Source: Streptomyces phyllanthi (lineage in GTDB: Bacteria; Actinomycetota; Actinomycetes; Streptomycetales; Streptomycetaceae). From it: DNA of 43,393 bases. The translations under genes and the position numbers were made by a program. The notes beneath the pieces are model-generated. The model was not told the origin of the DNA and ran no database searches. It saw nothing but the letters and a program-made list of their open reading frames with translations. Below, one piece after another: positions 32,744-41,747 of this stretch (the first letter of the stretch is position 1; each line of letters starts with the position of its first letter). The DNA lies in assembly GCF_009377205.1 (NCBI RefSeq), contig NZ_VJZE01000023.1, positions 1 through 43,393 on the forward strand. Reading direction: 5' to 3'.

Positions 32744-33568
32744 TCACGTCGGAACCGCGTGCGTCTCGTCGTCGGGTTCGAAGGAGGACAGGATCTGCTG
32801 CAGGGCCGCCTGGTCCGGGCCCACGAAGGGGGGCGAGCCGGCGGCCGAGCCCAGGGTGTCGATCATCGAGTCGGTGACCCCCGAGGCCGGGGGCAGATGG
32901 GTGGAGAGGACGAGGCCGGGCTCCCAGTCCCGGACCGGCCGGAAGCTCTCCAGGTACTTGTCCACGTCCACGTTCTGCACCCAGGGGCTGTCGACCGTCG
33001 CCCACAGGAGCTGTGCGGCGCGCAGGTCCTCCGTGCCGACCTCCCGGACGTCCTCGGCCTGCGCCAGGTCGGCGGTGGGCAGCGGCGCTCCGAAGCAGTC
33101 GGAGCTGAAGCACACCCCCGACCGGTCGTCGAGGAGGCCGACCGTGGCCGGGTTGTCGAAGAGCGGCGGCCTGAACGCCGTGAGCGTACGGTCGCCGACG
33201 TCCAGGGCCTGGCCCGGGTTGAGCAAATACACGCGGTCGAGGGGCAGCGGCCGTTCGCAGGACATGATCCCGGCGCTCAGGAACGTCGTCACGACACGCG
33301 CCTCGGGCGCCGCCGCGAGCAGATCGAAGATCCCGCCCGTGTGGTCGCGGTCCGGGTGCGTGAGCCAGATCCATCGCACATCGGCGGGATCCAGTACGGA
33401 GCCGACCGTCTCGAGGAAGTTCCGGTCGGGCAGCCCGAGGCCCGTGTCGACGACGACGGGCTCGGGGGCGAACAGTACGTAGGCGTTCACCGGGAGATGT
33501 CCGATCCCGGGTACCTCCAGGCTGTCGGCCAGGACGCTGGTGTCCGGGCGGACCTTGTGGACGGGCAT
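32744..33568 (-). CDS. MBL-fold protein of the flavodiiron/ODP-like type
   Basis: 274 residues from ATG 33568 (GAGG 7 bases upstream). Metallo-beta-lactamase fold with V-V-V-D-T-G-L-G, metal motif T-H71-P-D73-R-D75-H76-T-G-G, S-S-D157-C-F-G and S-T-H224. H-x-D-x-D-H and S-D-x-F-G resemble the oxygen-binding diiron domain of flavodiiron proteins rather than hydrolytic enzymes. The His normally supplied from an L-H-W-P-D stretch is replaced (L-F137-D-N-P), so the metal site may differ. There is no flavodoxin domain, so any redox partner is separate. It is divergent from msrA copy 2, which suggests a link to oxidative stress, but this is only context. Confidence 0.83.
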   Translation of the reverse strand: MPVHKVRPDTSVLADSLEVPGIGHLPVNAYVLFAPEPVVVDTGLGLPDRNFLETVGSVLDPADVRWIWLTHPDRDHTGGIFDLLAAAPEARVVTTFLSAGIMSCERPLPLDRVYLLNPGQALDVGDRTLTAFRPPLFDNPATVGLLDDRSGVCFSSDCFGAPLPTADLAQAEDVREVGTEDLRAAQLLWATVDSPWVQNVDVDKYLESFRPVRDWEPGLVLSTHLPPASGVTDSMIDTLGSAAGSPPFVGPDQAALQQILSSFEPDDETHAVPT

Positions 33569-33711
33569 GTCACACCTCTGGCCCCCCTGGGGTGGCGATC
33601 GTGCCGCGGCCTGCTACTCCATCCTCAGCCCTTCGCACGGGTGACGCATTCGGGAAAGAATGCGCGGCGGACGCGTACGGGAGCGACACCTGCGGGAGCG
33701 AGGGGGACGTC

Positions 33712-34368
33712 GTGCTGTTCGGCCGGGATCGGGAGATGCGCATGCCCACGCGCGAGGAGGCGCCGCCGGGGCGCGCCGCGCTCGCGTACGTGGTGCCCGA
33801 GCGGCATGCCGTGCTCGGGACCGCGCTGCGGGGGCCGTATCCCGAGGGCTTCGAGGTCGGGGACTTCGCGCTCGGCTGCTTCTGGGGCGCCGAGCGGCGG
33901 TACTGGCAGCTGCCGGGCGGCGTATGGACGACGCTGGTCGGCTTCCAGGGGGGCTACACGCCCCATCCCGTGGACGACGAGATGCGTACGGGACTGACGG
34001 GGCACGCGGAAACGGTGCGCGTGGTGTTCGATCCGGCCCGGGTGTCGTACGGCGATCTGCTCACCCTCTTCTGGGAGTCCCACGACCCCACGCAGGGCTT
34101 CCGCCAGGGCAACGACGTGGGCACCCATGTCCGGTCGGTGCTCTTCCCCCACTCCCCCGCCCAGCGGGCGGCCGCCGAGGGGAGCAGGGCGCGCTACCAG
34201 CGGGCTCTGTCCGCGGCGGGGTACGGCGGGATCACCACGGAGATCCTCCCCGCCGAGGAGCACCCGTTCTACCCGGCGAGCGCCCTGCACCAGCAGTACC
34301 TGGCCAGGAATCCGGCCGGGTACTGCGGGCTCGGTGGCACGGGGGTCTCCTGTCCGAAGGCGGGCTGA
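33712..34368 (+). CDS. msrA: Peptide-methionine (S)-S-oxide reductase, copy 2
   Basis: 218 residues from GTG 33712 (GAGGGGG 5 bases upstream); an upstream in-frame ATG gives unconserved sequence, whereas this start mirrors copy 1 (M-L-F-G-R). Catalytic Cys56 in G-C-F-W-G, then [10 protein letters not shown] and C-terminal G-Y-C-G-L-G-G with S-C-P. The same motifs and near-identical DNA patches are shared with copy 1 about 4.4 kb upstream. Both copies look intact. Two paralogs may differ in expression; only this one shares a divergent region with the MBL gene. Its stop is 15 bp from the end of the convergent VOC gene. Confidence 0.92.
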   Translation: MLFGRDREMRMPTREEAPPGRAALAYVVPERHAVLGTALRGPYPEGFEVGDFALGCFWGAERRYWQLPGGVWTTLVGFQGGYTPHPVDDEMRTGLTGHAETVRVVFDPARVSYGDLLTLFWESHDPTQGFRQGNDVGTHVRSVLFPHSPAQRAAAEGSRARYQRALSAAGYGGITTEILPAEEHPFYPASALHQQYLARNPAGYCGLGGTGVSCPKAG

Positions 34369-34383
34369 AGGGCCGGCGAGCCG

Positions 34384-34767
34384 TCAACTTCCGCTGCCGT
34401 ACGGCCGGGTCAGGATCTCCAGGTTGTGGCCGTTCGGGTCGTCGAAGTAGGTGCCGCGGCCACCGTCGTTCGTGTTGATCTCCATCGCGCGGCGGTGGTA
34501 CGGGTCCGCCCAGTACGTCAGTCCGGCCGCCCTGATGCGGGAGAAGATCTCGTCGAAGTCGTCCTCCGAGACCAGGAAGGCGTAGTGCTGGGGTGTGACG
34601 GGCCCGGTCGTGTCGATGTAGTCGAGGGTCACTCCGTTGGGGACCTCGACGGGGATGAACGGGCCGTACTGCGGACTCACTTCCAGGCCCAGGATGCCGG
34701 CGAGGAACTGGGCCGACGCCTCCTTGTCCCGAGCGGCGACGATCGTGTGGTTCAGCTCGACAGACAT
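34384..34767 (-). CDS. VOC (glyoxalase/dioxygenase-like) superfamily protein
   Basis: 127 residues from ATG 34767, chosen for its AAGGAGG 7 bases upstream over a longer GTG frame. Paired beta-alpha-beta-beta-beta modules: N-H-T-I-V-A-A-R-D-K (metal-ligand His7 region), L-G-L-E-V, H-Y-A-F-L-V near the middle and the C-terminal D-P-N-G-H-N-L-E-I-L, where Glu is a typical metal ligand. The substrate is not evident. Shares no operon with neighbours; a 17-bp hairpin separates it from accA2 upstream. Confidence 0.9.
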   Translation of the reverse strand: MSVELNHTIVAARDKEASAQFLAGILGLEVSPQYGPFIPVEVPNGVTLDYIDTTGPVTPQHYAFLVSEDDFDEIFSRIRAAGLTYWADPYHRRAMEINTNDGGRGTYFDDPNGHNLEILTRPYGSGS

Positions 34768-34840
34768 GGCGAAGCCTCCTTCGCGTACATGTCCCACGCT
34801 AGGCCCGTCCCCGTGCTGGGACGACCTCCCGGAGAAAGCC

Positions 34841-34881
34841 GGGCGCCCGGTGGACCGACTGCTCCGGTCCACCGGGCGCCC
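34841..34881. terminator. 17-bp perfect hairpin terminator after accA2
   Basis: The arms begin GGGCGCCCGG (34841) and end CCGGGCGCCC (34881); 17 bp pair perfectly around a 7-base loop (34858-34864). It lies 43 bp after the accA2 stop and 74 bp before the VOC start on the same strand, so it insulates the two. Just beside it, a 15-bp unit CCGTACGGCTCGGTC is tandemly repeated (34900-34929) across the accA2 stop. Confidence 0.85.
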
Positions 34882-34923
34882 CGGGGTGCCGTACGACCTC
34901 CGTACGGCTCGGTCCCGTACGGC

Positions 34924-36699
34924 TCAGTCCTTGATCTCGCAGATCGCGGCGCCGGAGGTGACGGACGCGCCGACCTCGGCGGCCAGGCCCTTGATCGTGC
35001 CGGCCTTGTGGGCGTTGAGGGGCTGCTCCATCTTCATCGCCTCCAGGACGACGACCAGGTCGCCCTCCTTGACCTCCTGGCCCTCCTCGACGGCGATCTT
35101 CACGATGGTGCCCTGCATCGGCGAGGCGAGGGTGTCGCCGGAGGCGACGGGGCCGGACTTCTTGGCCGCGCGCCGCTTGGGCTTGGCACCCGCCGCGAGT
35201 CCCGTACGGGCCAGCGACATGCCCAGGGAAGCCGGCAGGGAGACCTCGAGCCGCTTGCCGCCGACCTCGACGACGACCGTCTCACGGCCCGCCTCGTCCT
35301 CGGCCTCGACCGCCTCGGCGGGGACGGCGAAGGGTGCGATGTCGTTGACGAACTCGGTCTCGATCCAGCGGGTGTGGACCGTGAACGGGTCGGTGGAGCC
35401 GGTCAGTTCGGGCGCGAACGCCGGGTCCCTGACCACCGCGCGGTGGAAGGGGATCGCGGTCGCCATGCCCTCGACCTGGAACTCCGCCAGGGCGCGCGCG
35501 GCCCGCTGGAGCGCCTGCTCGCGGGTGGCGCCGGTGACGATCAGCTTGGCGAGCAGGGAGTCCCAGGCCGGGCCGATGACCGAACCGGACTCGACGCCCG
35601 CGTCCAGGCGCACGCCCGGACCCGACGGCGGGGCGAACGTCGTGACCGTGCCGGGCGCCGGCAGGAAGTTGCGGCCCGGGTCCTCGCCGTTGATACGGAA
35701 CTCGAAGGAGTGACCGCGCAGCGGCGGGTCGTCGTACCCGAGCTCCTCGCCGTCGGCGATACGGAACATCTCGCGCACCAGGTCGATACCGGCGACCTCC
35801 TCGGTGACCGGGTGCTCCACCTGGAGGCGGGTGTTGACCTCCAGGAAGGAGATCGTGCCGTCGAGGCCGACCAGGAACTCCACGGTGCCGGCGCCGACGT
35901 AGCCGGCCTCCTTGAGGATCGCCTTGGAGGCGCTGTACAGCTCGGCGACCTGCCCGTCGGAGAGGAAGGGCGCCGGGGCCTCCTCGACCAGCTTCTGGTG
36001 GCGGCGCTGGAGGGAGCAGTCACGGGTGGAGACGACGACCACGTTGCCGTACCGGTCGGCCAGGCACTGGGTCTCCACGTGCCGGGGCTTGTCCAGGTAG
36101 CGCTCCACGAAGCACTCGCCCCGGCCGAACGCGGCCACCGCCTCGCGCACGGCGGACTCGTACAGCTCGGGAACCTCTTCCAGGGTGCGGGCGACCTTCA
36201 GGCCGCGCCCCCCGCCGCCGAACGCCGCCTTGATGGCGATCGGCAGACCGTGCTCCTCGGCGAACGCCACGACCTCCTCGGCACCGGAGACCGGGTCGGG
36301 CGTGCCGGCGACCAGCGGGGCCCCGGCGCGCTGGGCGATATGACGGGCCGCCACCTTGTCACCCAGGTCGCGGATCGCCTGCGGGGGCGGGCCGATCCAG
36401 ATCAGCCCGGCGTCCAGGACCGCCTGCGCGAACTCGGCGTTCTCGGAGAGGAACCCGTAGCCGGGGTGGATCGCGTCCGCGCCGGAGTCCTTGGCCGCCT
36501 GCAGCACCTTGGCGATGTCCAGGTAACTGGTGGCCGGGGTGTCACCGCCCAGGGCGAACGCCTCGTCCGCGGCACGCACGTGCAGGGCGTCCCGGTCCGG
36601 GTCGGCATACACGGCCACGCTCGCGATCCCGGCGTCCCGGCAGGCCCGGGCGACGCGGACAGCGATTTCGCCACGGTTGGCGATCAACACCTTGCGCAC
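34924..36699 (-). CDS. accA2: Acyl-CoA carboxylase biotin-carboxylase/biotin-carrier subunit
   Basis: 591 residues from GTG 36699 (GGGAG 6 bases upstream); an in-frame leader upstream is not conserved. Biotin carboxylase domain (1 to about 445): [13 protein letters not shown], the ATP-grasp loop G-G-G-G-R-G, and [10 protein letters not shown]. The C-terminal biotinyl domain has Lys556 in E-A-M-K-M-E. It carboxylates its own biotin with bicarbonate and ATP, for transfer to acetyl- or propionyl-CoA by the beta subunit. The beta (pccB), epsilon (accE) and ligase (birA) genes lie within 7 kb. AccA1 and AccA2 are nearly identical in Streptomyces coelicolor; accA2 is chosen from context. Confidence 0.93.
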   Translation of the reverse strand: MRKVLIANRGEIAVRVARACRDAGIASVAVYADPDRDALHVRAADEAFALGGDTPATSYLDIAKVLQAAKDSGADAIHPGYGFLSENAEFAQAVLDAGLIWIGPPPQAIRDLGDKVAARHIAQRAGAPLVAGTPDPVSGAEEVVAFAEEHGLPIAIKAAFGGGGRGLKVARTLEEVPELYESAVREAVAAFGRGECFVERYLDKPRHVETQCLADRYGNVVVVSTRDCSLQRRHQKLVEEAPAPFLSDGQVAELYSASKAILKEAGYVGAGTVEFLVGLDGTISFLEVNTRLQVEHPVTEEVAGIDLVREMFRIADGEELGYDDPPLRGHSFEFRINGEDPGRNFLPAPGTVTTFAPPSGPGVRLDAGVESGSVIGPAWDSLLAKLIVTGATREQALQRAARALAEFQVEGMATAIPFHRAVVRDPAFAPELTGSTDPFTVHTRWIETEFVNDIAPFAVPAEAVEAEDEAGRETVVVEVGGKRLEVSLPASLGMSLARTGLAAGAKPKRRAAKKSGPVASGDTLASPMQGTIVKIAVEEGQEVKEGDLVVVLEAMKMEQPLNAHKAGTIKGLAAEVGASVTSGAAICEIKD

Positions 36700-37086
36700 G
36701 ATGGCTCCCTCTCCTTGAAACAAGCCGAGTTTAGGGACTGCCGACACGGCGATTCGACCCGTCCTCAATGGTGAGCTTCCCCACACGGAGCGTGAGTGGA
36801 GGCTTGCTCGAGCAGCGAAATCCCTTGTCGCACGGCACTACGCAGGACTCCACCGGAAAACCCTAGCCCTCACATGTGGTCAAGGTCTCTATGAGGCCAC
36901 GCTGCGGCCCGGCGGGTTTCTTTGTGGAATCCCTACTAACGACCCAGTGAATCTTTGCCCGTGCGAGACCTCTTGTCCCCCGGTTTACCCGTTAGTAGCG
37001 TTCGCGATGTCTTCAGCGTCGTACTACGGGTAACGAGTGCCGCGCACCAGGAGTGGCTACAGCGGCAGCGAAAGTGGGTGGCATCG
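36700..37086. other. 387-bp divergent regulatory region between accA2 and a membrane protein
   Basis: More AT-rich than its surroundings, as expected for promoters of the two divergent genes. It contains a separated inverted pair CTACTAACG (36934-36942) and CGTTAGTAG (36990-36998), and a partly related TACTACGGGTAACG at about 37026-37039. No open frame with a credible start lies in it. TTGACC and TAGGGT near 36860-36885 on the minus strand are promoter-like, but their spacing is too short. Confidence 0.5.
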
Positions 37087-37614
37087 GTGATCCGGAGACC
37101 GGTGGCGGTGATCACGGCGATCGTGCTCTTCGCCGAGGGCGGGGGCCTCGCCTGGCTCAACTGGTTCCTCGGCATCGTCGTCGACCGCCAGGACATGTCC
37201 CTGGCCGGACTCGACCCCCACGCGATGTCCGTCTCGTCGAAGGCCGGAGGCGTGGTCTTCGGCCTCTACTTCGCCCTGTGCGGCGTCGCCGCGCTGCTGG
37301 TCGCCCTGCGGGACCGGCCCGCGAGGGGCGTCTGGCGCATCCTGCTGATCAGCGTGGCCGTGGTGCACGGGCTGCTCGGCGCGTTCGTGGTGGGCCTGGT
37401 GGGCTGGGGCGCGTTCGCGTTCATGATGGTCGTCCTGGGGCTGGTCCTGCTCACCCTGATGACGTACGACCGCCAGGTGGGGCCGGCTGACGCGGTGTCC
37501 GGGGGCGACGGCAACGGCACCGGCGGCGGCCCGGAGGGCGGCAAGGACGACGGCGGGTCCCCGGTCGAGGACGGCCCGGCCCCGGTCACGCCTCCGGCGC
37601 CGAGCACCTCCTGA
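37087..37614 (+). CDS. Integral membrane protein with four helices
   Basis: 175 residues if started at GTG 37087; GTG 37078 three codons earlier is as good, and the frame is open further upstream. Helices at about 5-27, 50-72, 80-100 and 105-125 (for example V-A-V-I-T-A-I-V-L-F-A-E-G-G-G and F-M-M-V-V-L-G-L-V-L-L-T-L-M-T), then a Gly/Asp/Pro-rich cytoplasmic tail of about 50 residues. Family not recognised. Divergent from accA2 and convergent with maf, 13 bp from its end. Confidence 0.8.
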   Translation: MIRRPVAVITAIVLFAEGGGLAWLNWFLGIVVDRQDMSLAGLDPHAMSVSSKAGGVVFGLYFALCGVAALLVALRDRPARGVWRILLISVAVVHGLLGAFVVGLVGWGAFAFMMVVLGLVLLTLMTYDRQVGPADAVSGGDGNGTGGGPEGGKDDGGSPVEDGPAPVTPPAPSTS

Positions 37615-37627
37615 GAGCGTCGCCCGG

Positions 37628-38248
37628 TCACTTCTCCCTGGGCGCCCACAACTCCGTGATGCCCACGCCCAGTTCGGACAGCAGGCGCCGCACCAGCGGA
37701 AGGCTGATCCCGATGACGTTGCCGTGGTCACCGTCGATCCCGTCGATGAACGGTGCCGAGCGGCCGTCGAGCGTGAACGCCCCGGCCACGTAAAGGGGTT
37801 CACCCGAGGCGACGTACGCGGCGATCTCCTCGTCGGTCGGATCGCCGAAGCGGACCACGGTGGACGCGATACCGGAGGTGTAGCGGCCGCTCGCGGTGTC
37901 CCAAACGCAGTGCCCGGTCTGGAGCGTGCCCGCCCGGCCGCGCATCGACTTCCAGCGGGCCGTGGCCTCCTCGGCGTCAGCGGGCTTGCCGAGCGCCTCG
38001 CCGTCCAGGTCGAGCACCGAGTCGCAGCCGATCACCAGGGCGCCCTTGACCTCGGGCTTCGCCGCCACGACGGAGGCCTTCGCCTCGGCCAGGGCGAGCG
38101 CGAGCTCGGCGGGCGTGGGGGCGGTCACGGCGTCCTCGTCGACCCCGCTGACGATCACCTCGGGGTCGAGCCCGGCCTGGCGGAGCAGCCCGAGGCGGGC
38201 GGGGGACTGGGAAGCGAGCACGAGTCGGCGGCGCGGCTGATCAGTCAT
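37628..38248 (-). CDS. maf: Maf family nucleoside triphosphate pyrophosphatase
   Basis: 206 residues from ATG 38248. The start [14 protein letters not shown] is the Maf substrate-binding signature (S-x-S-P-R-R type, with A-R here). G-C-D-S-V carries the catalytic Asp, and G-K-P-A and [13 protein letters not shown] are conserved family segments. It hydrolyses non-canonical or pyrimidine NTPs and is tied to cell-division arrest in other bacteria. It lies last in the pccB-accE-mmpB-maf series. Confidence 0.92.
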   Translation of the reverse strand: MTDQPRRRLVLASQSPARLGLLRQAGLDPEVIVSGVDEDAVTAPTPAELALALAEAKASVVAAKPEVKGALVIGCDSVLDLDGEALGKPADAEEATARWKSMRGRAGTLQTGHCVWDTASGRYTSGIASTVVRFGDPTDEEIAAYVASGEPLYVAGAFTLDGRSAPFIDGIDGDHGNVIGISLPLVRRLLSELGVGITELWAPREK

Positions 38249-38325
38249 GCGGCCAGGGTATCGGCGCGGCCCTGGCCGCCGTTCGGGGCCGCCTGCTCAC
38301 CTCACGCCGGGGCTCTTGGAGTTCC

Positions 38326-38454
38326 TCACCTCACGCCGAGGACGAGCATCGCGAGCACCATGGCCAGTGCCATGAGAACACCAAGCCGCCGCAGCATGTC
38401 CTGCGTGTCACGCAGTTCCTTGGGCGGCTCGTTCTTGGGGTCGGACCACAGCAT
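38326..38454 (-). CDS. mmpB: 42-residue single-pass membrane protein, MmpB-like
   Basis: ATG 38454 to TGA 38326 encodes M-L-W-S-D-P-K-N-E-P-P-K-E-L-R-D-T-Q then one helix, L-G-V-L-M-A-L-A-M-V-L-A-M-L-V-L-G. The W-S-D-P-x-N-E-P-P-K-E-L-R opening is what I remember for streptomycete morphogenic membrane protein MmpB, found beside these carboxylase genes. No ribosome site is evident, so it may be translated from a leaderless or coupled message. It sits between accE and maf on the same strand, 105 bp after the accE stop. Confidence 0.65.
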   Translation of the reverse strand: MLWSDPKNEPPKELRDTQDMLRRLGVLMALAMVLAMLVLGVR

Positions 38455-38558
38455 GTCAACGATGCTGCGACCCGTGGGGCTCCTGGCGCCTGAGTACGCG
38501 TACTCAACTTGCGCGGTCCGGGATGACTAGGCCTCCCGGACCGCACAGGACGGGTCTG

Positions 38559-38765
38559 CTAGGGCCAGTACGTACGGCCCCACGCCGTCGGTCCCGGCTG
38601 GGGCAGACGGTGGGCGGCGATACGCGACGGGTCGGCCCAGGAGTCGCGGGGGCGGGGCGCGCCGGACGGCTCGGTGACCGCCGCCGCGGCGCGCGCCCGG
38701 ACCACCGCCAGTGCGGCGGCCAGCTCCTCCGGGGTCGGATTGCCCCGTACGACCTTGATCGTCAT
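38559..38765 (-). CDS. accE: Acyl-CoA carboxylase epsilon subunit
   Basis: 68 residues from ATG 38765 (GGAG 6 bases upstream). Begins M-T-I-K-V-V-R-G-N-P-T-P-E-E-L-A-A-A-L-A-V-V and ends with W-A-D-P-S-R and G-P-T-A-W-G-R-T-Y-W, both AccE family hallmarks. The epsilon subunit binds the beta subunit and raises activity of actinobacterial propionyl/acetyl-CoA carboxylase. Encoded 75 bp after pccB. The gap contains short GGTCGAGGT and GGTCCAGA repeats. Confidence 0.92.
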   Translation of the reverse strand: MTIKVVRGNPTPEELAAALAVVRARAAAAVTEPSGAPRPRDSWADPSRIAAHRLPQPGPTAWGRTYWP

Positions 38766-38840
38766 GACGGCTCCAGAGGTCGAGGTGGGTCGAGGTGGTC
38801 GAGGTCCGTGTCTGGAAGACGAGGTCCAGAGGTCCAGAGG

Positions 38841-40448
38841 CTAGAGGGGGATGTTGCCGTGCTTCTTCGGAGGCAGGCTCTCCCGCTTCGTCCGCAGGGA
38901 ACGCAGGCCGCGCACGATGTGGGAGCGGGTGTCTGACGGCATGACCACCGCGTCGATGTAGCCGCGCTCGGCCGCCGTGTACGGGTTGAGCAGCGCGTCC
39001 TCGTACTCCTGGATCAGGCGCGCCCGGACCTCCTCGCGCTCCTCCTCGGAGGCGGCGGCGATGGTGCGCCGGTGCAGGATGTTGACCGCGCCCTGGGCGC
39101 CCATGACGGCGATCTGGGCGGTCGGCCAGGCGAGGTTGAGGTCCGCGCCGAGGTGCTTGGAGCCCATGACGTCGTACGCGCCGCCGAACGCCTTGCGGGT
39201 GATCACCGTGATCAGCGGGACGGTCGCCTCGGCGTACGCGTAGATCAGCTTGGCGCCGCGGCGGATGATGCCGTCGTGCTCCTGGTCGACGCCGGGGAGG
39301 AAGCCGGGTACGTCGACGAAGGTGATGACCGGGACGTTGAAGGCGTCGCAGGTGCGGACGAAGCGGGCCGCCTTCTCGGACGCGTCGATGTCGAGGCAGC
39401 CGGCGAACTGCATCGGCTGGTTGGCGACGACGCCCACCGGGTGGCCCTCGACGCGGCCGAAGCCGGTGATGATGTTCGGTGCGAACAGCGGCTGCGTCTC
39501 GAAGAACTCGGCGTCGTCCAGGACGTGTTCGATCACCGTGTGCATGTCGTACGGCTGGTTCGCGCTGTCCGGGACCAGGACGTCGAGCTCGCGGTCCTCG
39601 TCGGTGAGGGTGAGGTCCGCCTCCTCCGGGAACGCCGGGGGCTCGCTGAGGTTGTTGGACGGCAGGTACGACAGCAGCTGCTTGACGTACTCGATGGCGT
39701 CCTTCTCGTCGCCCGCCATGTGGTGGGCCACGCCCGAGGTGGCGTTGTGGGTGCGGGCGCCGCCCAGTTCCTCGAAGCCGACGTCCTCGCCGGTGACGGT
39801 CTTGATCACGTCCGGCCCTGTGATGAACATGTGCGAGGTCTGGTCGACCATGACCGTGAAGTCGGTGATCGCCGGGGAGTAGACCGCGCCGCCCGCGCAG
39901 GGGCCCACGACCAGGCTGATCTGCGGGATCACCCCGGAGGCGTGGGTGTTGCGGCGGAAGATCTCGCCGTACATGCCGAGGGCCGAGACACCCTCCTGGA
40001 TGCGGGCGCCGCCGGAGTCGTTGATTCCGATGACCGGACAGCCCGTCTTCAGGGCGAAGTCCATCACCTTCATGATCTTCTGGCCGAAGACCTCGCCGAG
40101 GGCGCCGCCGAAGACGGTGAAGTCCTGCGAGAACACGGCGACCGGACGGCCGTCCACCGCGCCGTACCCGGTGACGACCCCGTCCCCGTATGGGCGGTTC
40201 TTCTCCAGGCCGAAGTCGGTGGACCGGTGCTGGGCGAACTCGTCGAACTCCACGAAGGAGCCCTCGTCGAGCAACAGTTCGATCCGCTCACGGGCCGTCA
40301 GCTTGCCCTTCGCGTGCTGCTTCTCCACCGCGCGCTCGGAGCCGGCGTGCGTCGCTTCATGGATGCGGCGCCTCAGATCCGCGAGCTTGCCCGCGGTGGT
40401 GTGGATGTCGATCTCTTCGACCGTCTGGCGCTCTTCCGGCTCGGACAT
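38841..40448 (-). CDS. pccB: Propionyl-CoA carboxylase beta (carboxyltransferase) subunit
   Basis: 535 residues from ATG 40448. Carboxyltransferase with two crotonase-like domains. The oxyanion-hole segments are visible: G-G-A-R-I-Q-E-G in the first half and F-G-G-A-Y-D426-V-M-G-S-K in the second. Asp426 aligns with Asp422 of Streptomyces coelicolor PccB, known to set preference for propionyl-CoA over acetyl-CoA. It takes the carboxyl group from biotin on AccA2 to make methylmalonyl-CoA, a precursor for polyketides and branched lipids. It leads the minus-strand series with accE, mmpB-like and maf, and is divergent from birA. Confidence 0.95.
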   Translation of the reverse strand: MSEPEERQTVEEIDIHTTAGKLADLRRRIHEATHAGSERAVEKQHAKGKLTARERIELLLDEGSFVEFDEFAQHRSTDFGLEKNRPYGDGVVTGYGAVDGRPVAVFSQDFTVFGGALGEVFGQKIMKVMDFALKTGCPVIGINDSGGARIQEGVSALGMYGEIFRRNTHASGVIPQISLVVGPCAGGAVYSPAITDFTVMVDQTSHMFITGPDVIKTVTGEDVGFEELGGARTHNATSGVAHHMAGDEKDAIEYVKQLLSYLPSNNLSEPPAFPEEADLTLTDEDRELDVLVPDSANQPYDMHTVIEHVLDDAEFFETQPLFAPNIITGFGRVEGHPVGVVANQPMQFAGCLDIDASEKAARFVRTCDAFNVPVITFVDVPGFLPGVDQEHDGIIRRGAKLIYAYAEATVPLITVITRKAFGGAYDVMGSKHLGADLNLAWPTAQIAVMGAQGAVNILHRRTIAAASEEEREEVRARLIQEYEDALLNPYTAAERGYIDAVVMPSDTRSHIVRGLRSLRTKRESLPPKKHGNIPL

Positions 40449-40606
40449 CGGGATACGGCTCCCTGCCTGCTCAATGGGGACGTGAGGGGGACATGCTCGG
40501 TGACGCTCGGTGACCCGCTCAAAAGGGGGGACGGCTACTCATCCGTAGCGTAGTGCTGTGCCTACCGTTCGGCAGTGCGGCGTTGACCACACCTACGCTG
40601 GGTTTC

Positions 40607-41512
40607 ATGACGCCGAGAGACCCCTCCGAAGACGCGAACGACCAGCCGGGCGGCAGCCGGGGCGACGGCCCCCGCGGCAGCCGGTGGTCCGATCTGGACC
40701 GGCCTCCCCTCAACGGGGCCGCCCTGCGCAGGGCCCTGGTCCGTGAGGGCGGGCTGTGGTCCGGGGTGGACGTGGTGCAGCGCACCGGATCCACCAACTC
40801 CGACCTCGCGGCCCTCGCCGACGCGGGCAGGGCCGCCGAGGGCGCGGTGCTCGTCGCCGAGGAGCAGCAGGCGGGGCGCGGGCGGCTGGACCGCGTCTGG
40901 ACCGCCCCGGCGCGCTCCGGCCTCTTCTTCTCGGTGCTCCTGAAGCCCGCCGAGGTGCCCGTGGAGCGCTGGGGCTGGCTGCCGCTGCTCACGGGAGTGG
41001 CCGTGGCCACCGGGCTCTCGCGCGCGGCCGGCGTGAACACGGCACTCAAATGGCCCAACGACCTGCTGGTGACGGTGGGCGGTGAGGAACGCAAGGCGGG
41101 CGGCATCCTCGCCGAGCGCGCCGGCACCGACGGCGTGGTCGTCGGCATCGGCGTCAACGTCACGCTCCGCGAGGACGAGCTGCCCGTCCCCACGGCCGGC
41201 TCCCTGTCCCTGGCGGGTGCGACGAACACGGACCGCGACCCGCTGCTGCGGGCCGTCCTCCGCTCCCTGGAGCAGTGGTACGGCACATGGCGCGAGGCGG
41301 GCGGCGACCCGGCCCTCAGCGGCCTCCAGGAGACGTACGCGGCGGGCTGCGCGACGCTGGGCCGCAGGGTCCGCGCGGAACTCCCCGGCGACCGCTCGAT
41401 CGTCGGGGAGGCGGTCGCGGTGGACAGCGACGGGCGGCTGGTGCTGGCCACGGCGGAGGGCGTACAGGAGCCCGTGGGGGCGGGCGACATCGTCCATCTG
41501 CGGCCCGAGTGA
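40607..41512 (+). CDS. birA: Biotin--[acetyl-CoA-carboxylase] ligase
   Basis: 301 residues from ATG 40607, the first conserved start; TACGCT about 10 bp upstream could make a leaderless mRNA. Ligase domain: R-T-G-S-T-N-S-D near residue 62, the biotinyl-AMP motif G-R-G-R-L-D-R-V-W (about 92-100), K-W-P-N-D-L-L and R-K-A-G-G-I-L. The C-terminal SH3-like cap closes with G-D-I-V-H-L. No N-terminal helix-turn-helix is present, so it is a monofunctional ligase and not a repressor. It attaches biotin to AccA2-type carriers; gene location opposite pccB matches. Confidence 0.95.
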   Translation: MTPRDPSEDANDQPGGSRGDGPRGSRWSDLDRPPLNGAALRRALVREGGLWSGVDVVQRTGSTNSDLAALADAGRAAEGAVLVAEEQQAGRGRLDRVWTAPARSGLFFSVLLKPAEVPVERWGWLPLLTGVAVATGLSRAAGVNTALKWPNDLLVTVGGEERKAGGILAERAGTDGVVVGIGVNVTLREDELPVPTAGSLSLAGATNTDRDPLLRAVLRSLEQWYGTWREAGGDPALSGLQETYAAGCATLGRRVRAELPGDRSIVGEAVAVDSDGRLVLATAEGVQEPVGAGDIVHLRPE

Positions 41513-41747
41513 CGCGTGGGGCTACGGGTACTCGGAGCGGGCCGGTGAACGGTGGGGACGATCAGGTCGTACGAGTCGGGGGGTGATCCCCGGATCCGAA
41601 CCCGACGGCATGGGAACGCCGGCGACCGAAGTACGACAGAAAGGACGTACGACGGAGGCGTACGACAAAGGAGTGAGCCAGCGCACACCTGCCGTACAGT
41701 TGAGGCCGGTCGATACATGACCGTGGCAGATCGGAAGGGCAGCAGGC

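Noticed and set aside
41631..41666. Three GTACGAC copies upstream of cya as a regulator site
   Set aside because: GTACGAC is frequent in this DNA, also in a run near 29998-30018, and the spacing is irregular.
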